A DNA stretch of 64,000 bases from CAWGYT01 sp963826795. Lineage in GTDB: Bacteria; Planctomycetota; Planctomycetia; Pirellulales; Pirellulaceae. Location: positions 124,001 through 188,000 of the forward strand of contig CAWGYT010000011.1 in assembly GCA_963826795.1 (NCBI GenBank), in the 5' to 3' direction. The translations under genes were made by a program, and so were the position numbers. The notes beneath the pieces are model-generated. The model saw only the letters and a program-made list of their open reading frames with translations, ran no database searches and was not told the DNA's origin. This document shows positions 1 through 7,798 of this stretch, one piece after another. Within the stretch, counting starts at the first letter, position 1; the number at the start of each line of letters is the position of its first letter.

Positions 1-1223
1 CGGGACAATCGCGGCACAAGTCGCTGATCCTGATCTACCTGGTTGGGGGACCACCGCATTTAGATATGTGGGACTTGAAGCCGGACGCACCGAGCGAAGT
101 GCGGGGCGAATTTCGGCCGATCAAGACGAATGTGTCGGGCATCGAGCTGTGTGAGCATCTCCCGATGATGGCGCAGCGGATGGACCGTTTCGCGATCATA
201 CGATCGATCGTGGACGCCCAGGATGATCACCACGCGTTTCAGTGTTACACCGGACGAGATCAGCGCAAGCCGATGCCGGCGGGAGGTTGGCCGCAATTGG
301 GATCCGCGGTGGCTCACCTGCAGGGCTCGGTGAACGCGGCGGTGCCCCCGATGGTGAGCCTTTGTTACCGGTGTTCTCACGGGCCGTACAACGAGCCCGG
401 TCCGGGCTTTCTCGGCATCGGCAACACGGGCTTCCAGCCGCTTTCGTCCAGCCGGGAGACGATGACGCTACAGGGGATCACGACGGACCGCCTGTTGGAC
501 CGCCGCCGTTTGCTGGCCTCGGTCGATCGCTTGCGGCGAGAAGTCGATCTGCGCCGACTAGGCGGTGTCGATCGATTTACGGACCAGGCGATGGGAATTC
601 TCACCTCGTCCAAACTGGCCGACGCGCTCGACCTGTCGAAGGAAGATCCGCGACTTGTGGCGCGGTATGGAACGGGCGATCCGACGATCTTCATGGACGA
701 TAACGGAGCCCCTCGGGTGCCTCAGAATTTCCTCCTGGCGCGGCGGCTGGTCGAGGCAGGGGCACGGGTCGTAACCGTCGCCTACAGCAAATGGGATTGG
801 CACGGGGGACCCAACAATTCGATCTTTAAACGACAGCGCGAGGATCTGCCGGTTTTCGATCAGGCGATTACGGCGCTGATCGACGACTTGCACGACCGCG
901 GCCTCGACAAAGACGTCACGGTGATCGCCTGGGGTGAGTTTGGGCGTACGCCGGTGATCAACGCGGGCGCAGGCCGTGATCACTGGCCTCGCGTGTCGGG
1001 CGCCATTCTCGCGGGCGGTGGACTTCGCACCGGACAGGTGATCGGGGCCACGGATCGCTTGGGTGGCGAGGCGATCGACCGCCCGGTCTCGTTCGGCGAT
1101 GTGTTCGCAACGCTCTATCACCGCTTGGGCATCGACGTCGGCCGGGCGACCCTCACCGATCTCAACGGTCGCCCTCAGTACCTGGTTGATCCGGCCGCCA
1201 AGCCGATCGACGAATTGATTTAG
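1..1223 (+). CDS. DUF1501 domain-containing protein (5' end outside window)
   Basis: The frame is open to the left edge (codons run in from base 3), so the N-terminus and any Tat signal are missing; about 406 residues are visible. They open with a hydrophobic strand and GGPPHLDMWDLKPDAP, the typical DUF1501 N-terminal block, followed by IELCEHLPMMAQRMDRF. Near the C-terminus come VTVIAWGEFGRTPVIN, GRDHWP and a final FATLYHRLGID segment, also usual for the family. The fold is related to alkaline phosphatase/sulfatase. In Planctomycetota these proteins are Tat-exported and usually paired with DUF1549/DUF1553 cytochrome proteins, so a partner may lie just upstream. The enzymatic reaction is not established for the family. 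The family call is secure; the function is inference. Confidence 0.93.
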   Translation, partial: GQSRHKSLILIYLVGGPPHLDMWDLKPDAPSEVRGEFRPIKTNVSGIELCEHLPMMAQRMDRFAIIRSIVDAQDDHHAFQCYTGRDQRKPMPAGGWPQLGSAVAHLQGSVNAAVPPMVSLCYRCSHGPYNEPGPGFLGIGNTGFQPLSSSRETMTLQGITTDRLLDRRRLLASVDRLRREVDLRRLGGVDRFTDQAMGILTSSKLADALDLSKEDPRLVARYGTGDPTIFMDDNGAPRVPQNFLLARRLVEAGARVVTVAYSKWDWHGGPNNSIFKRQREDLPVFDQAITALIDDLHDRGLDKDVTVIAWGEFGRTPVINAGAGRDHWPRVSGAILAGGGLRTGQVIGATDRLGGEAIDRPVSFGDVFATLYHRLGIDVGRATLTDLNGRPQYLVDPAAKPIDELI

Positions 1224-1261
1224 ATTGCGCTTTGGACCGCGGTTGGCAGGAGACCCTTGAG

Positions 1262-2137
1262 ATGCGCTTGTTCAACGTGTGGCTCGTCCTGTTATCGCTC
1301 GCTTCGTTCGCCACGGCCGGCGATGAGCTGTACCAGCTCGGTGAAGACTCGCTGCGGCACGAAGGCATCCCCCAGGGCGCGGTGACGGAGCACGTCTGGA
1401 AAAGCCAGGTGTTTCCCGGCACGATCCGCCGGTACTGGGTGTATGTACCGGCGCAGTACGAGGCGTCGCAGCCCGCGTCGGTCATGGTTTTTCAAGACGG
1501 GCACGCCTACGTGGACGAAGCGGGACAGTTCCGCGTCCCGGTCGTGTTTGATAACTTGATTCACGCGGGTGACATGCCGGTGGTTATCGGGATCTTCATT
1601 GATCCGGGGCACAAAGCCGAGCAGTTACCGGAAAAGCCCGGCTGGCAACCGGCTCCGGCAAATCGCAGTTTCGAATACGACACGCTGTCCGATCAGTATG
1701 CTCGTTTCTTATTGGACGAGATCTTGCCCGAGGTTGGCAAACAATATTCGCTGACCGACGACCCGGATCGGCGGGCGATCGGCGGGATCAGTTCGGGCGG
1801 GATTTGCGCCTGGACGGTTGGCTGGGAACGCCCCGATGCCTTTCGCAAGGTGCTGAGTCACGTCGGCAGCTTCGTGAACATCCGCGGCGGGCACGTCTAT
1901 CCCGCCTTAATTCGCAAGACCGAACGAAAGCCGATTCGCGTCTTTCTCCAGGACGGATCCGGTGACCTGGACAATCAACACGGCAACTGGCCGCTGGCGA
2001 ACCAGCAAATGGCGGCCGCGCTCAAGTTCGCCGGCTACGATTATCGGTTCGTGTTTGGCGAAGGGGCTCATAACGGGATTCACGGCGGCGCGATTCTGCC
2101 GGACTCGCTACGATGGCTGTGGCGGGACGAGGGGTAG
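1262..2137 (+). CDS. Secreted alpha/beta-hydrolase, esterase D/Fes-like
   Basis: A 291-aa protein. I chose the ATG at 1262 because AGGAG lies about 10 bases upstream and the product then begins with a clean signal peptide (MRLFNVWLVLLSLASFATA). An in-frame TTG at 1232 would bury that signal. The nucleophile elbow GGISSGG puts the catalytic Ser near residue 177. A C-terminal His sits in GAHNGIHGG, and PVVIGIFIDPG precedes the elbow, as in the IroE/Fes/esterase D group that hydrolyses ester or trilactone substrates. The gene starts 39 bases after the DUF1501 stop and ends 20 bases before the ABC ATPase start, so it may share a transcript with either. The substrate cannot be read from the sequence. 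Confidence 0.87.
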   Translation: MRLFNVWLVLLSLASFATAGDELYQLGEDSLRHEGIPQGAVTEHVWKSQVFPGTIRRYWVYVPAQYEASQPASVMVFQDGHAYVDEAGQFRVPVVFDNLIHAGDMPVVIGIFIDPGHKAEQLPEKPGWQPAPANRSFEYDTLSDQYARFLLDEILPEVGKQYSLTDDPDRRAIGGISSGGICAWTVGWERPDAFRKVLSHVGSFVNIRGGHVYPALIRKTERKPIRVFLQDGSGDLDNQHGNWPLANQQMAAALKFAGYDYRFVFGEGAHNGIHGGAILPDSLRWLWRDEG

Positions 2138-2157
2138 GGAAACATGAAGCGGCTCTG

Positions 2158-2862
2158 ATGGACGCTATCTTTCGGACGCGTGGCCTGACGAAAGTCTACC
2201 GGATGGGTGAAGTCGACGTGCAGGCCTTGCGCGGCATCGACCTTGACTTGTTTCCGGGCGAGTTAGTCGTAATTCTCGGTCCGTCGGGAAGTGGGAAATC
2301 GACGCTGCTAAATATCCTAGGCGGACTCGATGTGCCCACTTGTGGCGCCGTTCAGTTTCGTGATCACAATCTCACATCTGCCGACGAAGAAGAGTTGACG
2401 CGGTATCGGCGGGAGCACGTCGGCTTTGTGTTTCAGTTCTATAACCTCATTGCCGGCCTGACGGCGCGAGAGAACGTCGCGCTGGTTACGGAGATTTCGG
2501 CCGATCCGCTCGATCCGGATGAGGCGTTGCGGCTGGTCGGGCTGTCCGAGCGGAGCGACCACTATCCGGCGCAGCTTTCTGGTGGCGAGCAGCAACGGGT
2601 GGCCATTGCGCGGGCAATTGTCAAGCGACCTGACGTGTTGCTCTGCGACGAACCGACGGGTGCCCTCGACGTGAAAACAGGTGTCGTCGTGCTGGCAGCT
2701 CTTGAGGATATCAACCGGTCCCTGCGAACGCTGACGGTCATGATCACCCACAACGCGACGATTGCAAATATGGCGGATCGCGTGGTTCGTCTCTCGGATG
2801 GGCAGATTGCCAGCATGGAGCGCAACCAAACCAAATCTTCACCGCACGAACTCGTTTGGTAG
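2158..2862 (+). CDS. ABC transporter ATP-binding protein (LolD/MacB/DevA type)
   Basis: A 234-aa nucleotide-binding subunit. It has Walker A GPSGSGKST (about 41-49), Q-loop FVFQFYNL, signature LSGGEQQ, Walker B VLLCDEPTGALD and H-loop MITHN, all intact. The sequence is closest in style to the LolD/MacB/DevA group, which works with FtsX-like permeases on lipoproteins, lipids or peptides at the inner membrane. An in-frame ATG at 2113 would overlap the esterase; 2158 fits the family N-terminus better. The stop codon is only two bases before the permease start, and an HlyD adaptor follows, so this is the energy subunit of a three-gene export operon. Confidence 0.93.
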   Translation: MDAIFRTRGLTKVYRMGEVDVQALRGIDLDLFPGELVVILGPSGSGKSTLLNILGGLDVPTCGAVQFRDHNLTSADEEELTRYRREHVGFVFQFYNLIAGLTARENVALVTEISADPLDPDEALRLVGLSERSDHYPAQLSGGEQQRVAIARAIVKRPDVLLCDEPTGALDVKTGVVVLAALEDINRSLRTLTVMITHNATIANMADRVVRLSDGQIASMERNQTKSSPHELVW

Positions 2863-2864
2863 CC

Positions 2865-5228
2865 ATGCGACCTTTAGACCGCAAGCTGATTGTTGATCTG
2901 AGACGCATGTGGAGGCAATCGCTGGCGATCTGCACGGTGTTGGCGTGCGGCATCGGGACGTACGTCATGTCTTCAAGTACCATCCGGTCGCTCGAGGTGA
3001 CCTGTGAACGCTACTATCGGGACTATCGGTTTTCCGACATCTTTGTTTCGCTGAAGCGTGCACCCAACTCGCTGGCCGAGCGGTTGCGCGAGATCCCTGG
3101 AGTTGCGCGAGTCCAGACGCGCGTCGTGCATGACGTCATTCTCGACATTCCGGACATGATTGAACCAGCCACGTGTCGGTTGATCTCCCTGCCGGATCAT
3201 GTTGAGACCAGCTTGAATGCCGTGCATTTGCGGCGCGGACGACTGCCGAATCCTGTTCAGCGTGGCGAGGTGTTGGCAAGCGAGATGTTTGCGGAGGCCC
3301 ACGGCCTTCGTCCCGGCGATTCGGTCAGGGCGATTATGGGCGGACGCGAACAAGACCTGTGGATCGTCGGGATCGGGATGTCGCCCGAATATATTTACGC
3401 GGTGCAGCCCGGCCAAATGCTTCCCGATAACCGCCACTTCGGTATTTTGTGGATGCCCGATCGGCAAATTGCGGCGGCGTTCAACATGGAAGGAGCGTTT
3501 AACGACGCGGCCTTGCAGTTGATGTCCCGCGCAACTGTCCCCGACGTGATCGCTCGAGTCGATCGCGTCACGGAACCATACGGCGGGCTGGGGGCCTACA
3601 CTCGCGCCGATCAGGTTTCCCATCGACGCGTTGCCGACGAGGTGAATCAATTGAACGGGATGGCGTACGTTTCCCCGACGATCTTCCTGTTGGTCGCCGC
3701 GTTCTTGTTCAATCTCGTCTTCTCCCGAATGGTCCATCATCAGCAAGAGGAAATTGCGACGCTACGCGCTTTTGGATTTCGCCCGGGCGAAATTGGGATG
3801 CACTACGTCAAGCTGCTCTTGACCCTGGTAAGCGTGGGACTCTTCCTGGGAGTTGGCACGGGAATTTATCTGGCCCAAGGCATGATCGCCCTGTATGGCA
3901 AGTTCTTTCGTTTCCCGGTGCTGTACTACGAAGTTGCCTGGGACAAGGTGCCCGTTGCGGCCGGTTTGAGTCTGGCCGTTGGCCTGCTCGGAGGTTTCGC
4001 GGCCGTTCACCGCGCCATGCGTTTGCCACCCGCCGTGGCAATGCGACCCGAGGCGCCCGCTCGATACCGAGAGTCGTTCCTTGAACGAGCCGGGCTGGGC
4101 GGTTGCCTTTCGACGGTGGCAAAGCTCGTAAGTCGACGGCTCGAACGAAATCTTCGCTCGACCATTCTCTCCATCCTGGCCATGGCGCTCGGTGTCGCGG
4201 TGCTCGTTTTGGGCACATTCATGGAGGATACGATCAACTACGTGATCGACGTCCAGTTCCGAAGAGCTCAACGGCAGGACATCACGGTGACGTTCAACGA
4301 CGCGCTTTCGGCAAGCTCGCTTCACGATTCGAATCACTTGCCGGGAGTGCTGTATGCCGAAGCGTTTCGAGCGGCTCCTGCCAGGTTGGTTCACGGCAGG
4401 AGCTCTCGCCGCGTTACGCTCGTAGGCCTTGATCCACGGCCTCGCTTGTTTCGTGTGCTGGATCAGAATGCACGTGAAGTGCCCTTCGCACAGGGCGGCA
4501 TCACCGCCTCCGAAAAGCTGGCGGAGCTGCTTCATGCGAAGCTGGGTGACGAGATCGAAATTGAGTTTCTGGAGGGACGTCGGCTGCGACGCAAGGTGCC
4601 GATCGTCGCCGTTTTTCCGGACTATATGGATCCGGGTGCGTACCTGCCACGACACGACTTGCATCGCCTGCTGGGGGAAGGTGATTGCGTGTCCGGAGTG
4701 TTTCTCGCGGTCGATCCGCGCCGCCTGAACGAGATTCACCGGCGACTGAAGGAGATGCCCGCCGCGGCGGGAGTGACTTTGAAACAGGCAGCCTTGCGTA
4801 GCTTCCAAGACACCGTCGCCGAAAACCTTCGGCCAATGCGGATCATGAACGCATGTTTTGCGTCGATTATTGCCTTTGGAGTCATCTATAATTGTGCCTT
4901 AATCACGCTTGCCGAACGGAGTCGTGATCTGGCCACGCTCCGCGTCCTGGGCTTCACGCGACATGAAGTCTCACGCGTGTTGCTCGGTGAATTAGCCTTC
5001 ATCACGCTGGCTGCCTTGCCGATCGGACTGCCCATGGGATACGTTCTTTCGTACTTCGCAACGTTGGCACTGGATACTGAATCGCATCGGTTTCCGTTGG
5101 TGATCGCGCGTGCGACGTTTGCGTACGCGACGGTCGTCATCCTGGTGGCCGCGGCGGTCTCGGCACGATTCGTCCGTCGGATGATCGGCCAACTGGACTT
5201 GATCGCGGTGCTGAAAGTCAAGGAATGA
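2865..5228 (+). CDS. FtsX-family ABC permease with duplicated FtsX domain
   Basis: A 787-aa inner-membrane protein. One membrane segment near the N-terminus (SLAICTVLACGIGTYVMSS) precedes a large MacB_PCD-like periplasmic domain. A first FtsX bundle follows at about 270-400 (SPTIFLLVAAFLFNLVFS onward). A second membrane segment at about 430-450 leads into a second periplasmic domain, and a second FtsX bundle ends the protein (ASIIAFGVIYNCALI onward). This duplicated layout is the long form of the family, against about 400 aa for a simple MacB permease. The ATG at 2865 lies three bases after the ATPase stop; an in-frame TTG further upstream overlaps it. It would form the channel for the adjacent ATPase and adaptor. 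Cargo unknown. Confidence 0.92.
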   Translation: MRPLDRKLIVDLRRMWRQSLAICTVLACGIGTYVMSSSTIRSLEVTCERYYRDYRFSDIFVSLKRAPNSLAERLREIPGVARVQTRVVHDVILDIPDMIEPATCRLISLPDHVETSLNAVHLRRGRLPNPVQRGEVLASEMFAEAHGLRPGDSVRAIMGGREQDLWIVGIGMSPEYIYAVQPGQMLPDNRHFGILWMPDRQIAAAFNMEGAFNDAALQLMSRATVPDVIARVDRVTEPYGGLGAYTRADQVSHRRVADEVNQLNGMAYVSPTIFLLVAAFLFNLVFSRMVHHQQEEIATLRAFGFRPGEIGMHYVKLLLTLVSVGLFLGVGTGIYLAQGMIALYGKFFRFPVLYYEVAWDKVPVAAGLSLAVGLLGGFAAVHRAMRLPPAVAMRPEAPARYRESFLERAGLGGCLSTVAKLVSRRLERNLRSTILSILAMALGVAVLVLGTFMEDTINYVIDVQFRRAQRQDITVTFNDALSASSLHDSNHLPGVLYAEAFRAAPARLVHGRSSRRVTLVGLDPRPRLFRVLDQNAREVPFAQGGITASEKLAELLHAKLGDEIEIEFLEGRRLRRKVPIVAVFPDYMDPGAYLPRHDLHRLLGEGDCVSGVFLAVDPRRLNEIHRRLKEMPAAAGVTLKQAALRSFQDTVAENLRPMRIMNACFASIIAFGVIYNCALITLAERSRDLATLRVLGFTRHEVSRVLLGELAFITLAALPIGLPMGYVLSYFATLALDTESHRFPLVIARATFAYATVVILVAAAVSARFVRRMIGQLDLIAVLKVKE

Positions 5229-5235
5229 TGGCTCC

Positions 5236-6462
5236 ATGAAAAAATGGGTCCCGAAGATGCTACCGCTGGTGGTCTTGATGGTCGTGGCCGGCTTGCTCGG
5301 AGTTGGATTCTGGCCGACGCGGATCCAGGTGGATCTTACGCGAGCAACACGCGGTACGTTGCGAGTCACGGTCGATGAAGACGGGAAGACTCGCATCCGC
5401 GAGAAGTACACGGTCTCGGCGCCCGTTTCGGGAAAGCTATTTCGAATCGAACTTGAGGAGGGCAATGCGGTGAGCGCACAGCAGACGGTTCTGGCCCGCA
5501 TTGAGCCAAGCGATCCAGCGCTCTTGGACGCTCGTGCTCAAGCCGAAGCGGAAGCTCGCGTACACGCGGCCGAGGCGTCGGTTCAGCAGGCGATGGCTGC
5601 CTTGCAGCGGGCCAAAGAGGCGTACGCGCTGGCTGAACATGAATACGCCCGTGCGCTCGAACTGGTGCCGAAACGCACCATCGCGATGTCTGAGTTTGAT
5701 CAGTACGAACATCGAGAGCGGATGGCGCAGACCGATGTGCGTTCGGCCGACTTCGGAGTGGCCGTCGCAAATTTCGAGTTGGACTTGGCGAGGGTCGCAC
5801 TGACCCGCACGGAAAACAACTCGGCGGACAGCCGTGTGCCCGGCACATTGACGATTACTTCTCCGATCGACGGACGAGTGCTCCGCGTCCTGCAAGAGAA
5901 TGCGGGCGTCGTAACGCCCGGAACTCCCTTGCTTGAAATCGGTGACCCGCGCGATTTGGAAATGGAGATCGATGTCCTCTCGACCGATGCGGTGAAGATC
6001 AGGCCAGGAGCGGCAGTGATCGTCGAGCATTGGGGTGGCGCGGGAAACCTCGAAGGCAGAGTTCGGCTCGTTGAGCCCGCGGCATTTCTGAAGATTTCCG
6101 CGCTCGGTGTGGAAGAACAACGCGTTAATGTTATCGCCGACTTCACCAGCTCCTTTGACCAACGCACGACGCTTGGCGACGCGTACCGAATCGAGACTCG
6201 CATCGTCGTCGATGAAGTCGACGATGCCATTCTGGTTGCCACGGGTGCGTTGTTCCAACAGCGCGACAGGTGGCATGTGTTTCGGATTGTGGATGGCCGC
6301 GCGGCGCTGCAACAAGTCGAAGTCGGCAAGAGTAGCCGCCTCGAAACCGAGGTCAGGAGCGGAGTTTCAGAAGGCGAGGCGCTAATCCTGTATCCGACGG
6401 ATGAGATCGAGCACGGCACTCGTGTCCGCGTGGAACCAGACCGCGAGCACGATGGGCGTTGA
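5236..6462 (+). CDS. HlyD-family periplasmic adaptor
   Basis: A 408-aa membrane-fusion protein. A short N-terminal cytoplasmic stretch and one membrane anchor (about 9-28) are followed by a biotinyl/lipoyl half-motif (YTVSAPVSGKLFRIELEEGNAV), an Ala/Glu-rich coiled-coil hairpin at about 95-185, the second lipoyl half (ITSPIDGRVLRVLQENAGVV) and a beta-barrel region with KISALGVEEQRVNV. It begins seven bases after the permease stop and completes an ATPase-permease-adaptor operon of DevBCA/MacAB type that would link the inner-membrane pump to the outer membrane. The adaptor at 41596-42834 is a clear paralogue, sharing the KIS-LGVE-QRV block. Confidence 0.92.
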   Translation: MKKWVPKMLPLVVLMVVAGLLGVGFWPTRIQVDLTRATRGTLRVTVDEDGKTRIREKYTVSAPVSGKLFRIELEEGNAVSAQQTVLARIEPSDPALLDARAQAEAEARVHAAEASVQQAMAALQRAKEAYALAEHEYARALELVPKRTIAMSEFDQYEHRERMAQTDVRSADFGVAVANFELDLARVALTRTENNSADSRVPGTLTITSPIDGRVLRVLQENAGVVTPGTPLLEIGDPRDLEMEIDVLSTDAVKIRPGAAVIVEHWGGAGNLEGRVRLVEPAAFLKISALGVEEQRVNVIADFTSSFDQRTTLGDAYRIETRIVVDEVDDAILVATGALFQQRDRWHVFRIVDGRAALQQVEVGKSSRLETEVRSGVSEGEALILYPTDEIEHGTRVRVEPDREHDGR

Positions 6463-7130
6463 ACCTGCCGCGCGCGGCCCCTCATCCGGCCTTCGGCCCA
6501 ATCCTGTTCGGCACTCAGGTTGCTCGATAGGTCCGCGTGAGTGGAAAATTCGGCGGAAGGGGTTGAGAGCGAGTGAGGGTAAGGTGGAGAGATGGTTGTC
6601 GAGGCGAGGGGATCGGTTGAGCGCGCAGCAGCAACGGCCGTCGACTCCCATTGGGCAGGGCGGTTCTTAAGCGTCGTGTCGCTTGAGTTTTTCCAGATGC
6701 GCCAGCAATTCCTCGTCGTCGGCCCAGCCGTTCCGCGCGAAAAGGGGTCAGGTCTCTTTTTCGAGGCGACTTACGGCAAATGTGCAGAAGGTGATGTGAG
6801 GGGCATCGAGCGGCGGGTCTGGAGCTTTTCTAGACAGACCGTCTGGAGTTTTCGTTTCTGGAGTTTTCTTGGATCTTTTTCTCCTTTGATAGACCGTCTT
6901 GGACTTGTTTTCCGTTGCGTAGCCCCGCTCGCGGAGAGCGGGGGTGGCGCGGCGTGGATGCGAGGCCTGCATAGCGAGATCAGCTGGGGGACGGGTTCGC
7001 CCCCCGTCTGCGCGACGGGGGCTACGGCGCGACGGGGGCCACGAAGCCAATCTAAGACAAGCCAATCTAAGACGCCAATCTAAAAGCCAATCTAAGCCAA
7101 GCCAATCTAAGACGGTCTACTTCCGGACAA
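6463..7130. other. Gene-free repeat region downstream of the adaptor
   Basis: No believable coding region was found; the open frames here have no family features and are built of repeats. The stretch holds a CCTCATCCGGCCTTCGGCC palindrome copy at about 6478-6497 and a half copy of the GGGGTCAGGTC element (6739-6754). Several AGACCGTCT/AGACGGTCT words lie at about 6829-6900, and repeats of CCAATCTAAG begin near 7050. Confidence 0.6.
6739..6754 (+). repeat. Half copy of the GGGGTCAGGTC palindromic element
   Basis: GAAAAGGGGTCAGGTC matches the left arm of the complete inverted-repeat element at 26288-26364. The opposite arm is missing; the sequence continues with TCTTTTTCG. Elements with this core are familiar as REP-like palindromes in several bacterial phyla, often mobilised by a Y1 (RAYT) transposase. 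No such transposase lies in this window. Confidence 0.6.
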
Positions 7131-7138
7131 GCCAATCT

Positions 7139-7229
7139 AAGACGGCCTACTTCCGTGCCCTCATCGCCGCCGGTCACGCCTGCGGCTACCTTGAGCTGCC
7201 GAATGGCTCTGGAGCCTGTAGACCGTCTT
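7139..7229. repeat. 91-bp inverted-repeat (MITE-like) element, copy 1
   Basis: It is bounded by AAGACGGCCTAC on the left and GTAGACCGTCTT on the right, a 12-bp terminal inverted repeat with one mismatch. The core is a GC-rich segment starting TTCCGTGCCCTCATCGCCG. There is no coding capacity. Further isolated copies of the right arm lie at 7241-7252 and 7267-7278, and of the left arm at 7109-7120. Confidence 0.65.
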
Positions 7230-7478
7230 GGAATTGTTTTGTAGACCGTCTTGGACGTTTGGTTTTGTAGACCGTCTTGGACTTGTTTGCCGCTCGCGGC
7301 CCCTCATCCGGCCTTCGGCCACCTTCTCCCCGGCGGGGAGAAGGGACTCACGCCCCGGGGGGGGGGAAGGGACTCGTTTCGCAAATCGCTCGGTGACGGA
7401 GTCGCCGCAATGGAAGCCGAGATCACGCGGCGGGGAGCCGAGGGCGACATCCTCGCCGGCGGACGGGACAGCCAATCT

Positions 7479-7569
7479 AAGACGGTCTACTTCCGTGACC
7501 TCATCGCCGCCGGTCACGCCTGCGGCTACCTTGAGCTGCCGAATGACTCTGGAGCCTGTAGACCGTCTT
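7479..7569. repeat. 91-bp inverted-repeat (MITE-like) element, copy 2
   Basis: Bounded by AAGACGGTCTAC and GTAGACCGTCTT, a perfect 12-bp terminal inverted repeat. It has the same length and core as copy 1, with about three substitutions. It lies in the second unit of the tandem duplication. Confidence 0.65.
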
Positions 7570-7798
7570 GGACTTGTTTGTTTTTGGACTTTTTTTTGGA
7601 CTTGTTTGCCGCTCGCGGCCCCTCATCCGGCCTTCGGCCACCTTCTCCCCGGCGGGGAGAAGGGACTCGCGCCCCGGCGGGGAGAAGGGACTCGCTCCCC
7701 GGGGGGGGGCTCGTTTCGCAAATCGCTCGGTGACGGATGCCGAATCGAAGCCGAGATCACGCGGGGGGCTTCCGAGGGCGACATCCTCGCCCCGCGCA

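Larger units (their letters stand above)
7131..7792. repeat. Approximately 340-bp tandem duplication of a repeat-built intergenic segment
   Basis: Unit 1 (7131-7470) and unit 2 (7471-about 7792) have the same order of parts: a 91-bp inverted-repeat element, GTAGACCGTCTTGGACTTGTTT words, GCCGCTCGCGGCCCCTCATC, a GGCGGGGAGAAGGGACTCG hairpin, TTTCGCAAATCGCTCGGTGACGG, and GCCGAGATCACGCGG followed by GAGGGCGACATCCTCGCC. They differ by scattered substitutions and small indels, so the duplication is not brand new. Unit 2 ends directly at the 3' end of the helicase gene. Confidence 0.82.

Noticed and set aside
6592..7083. 163-aa plus-strand open frame
   Set aside because: It is built from repeat words, Arg/Ser/Trp-rich, and without signal, domain or ribosome site.
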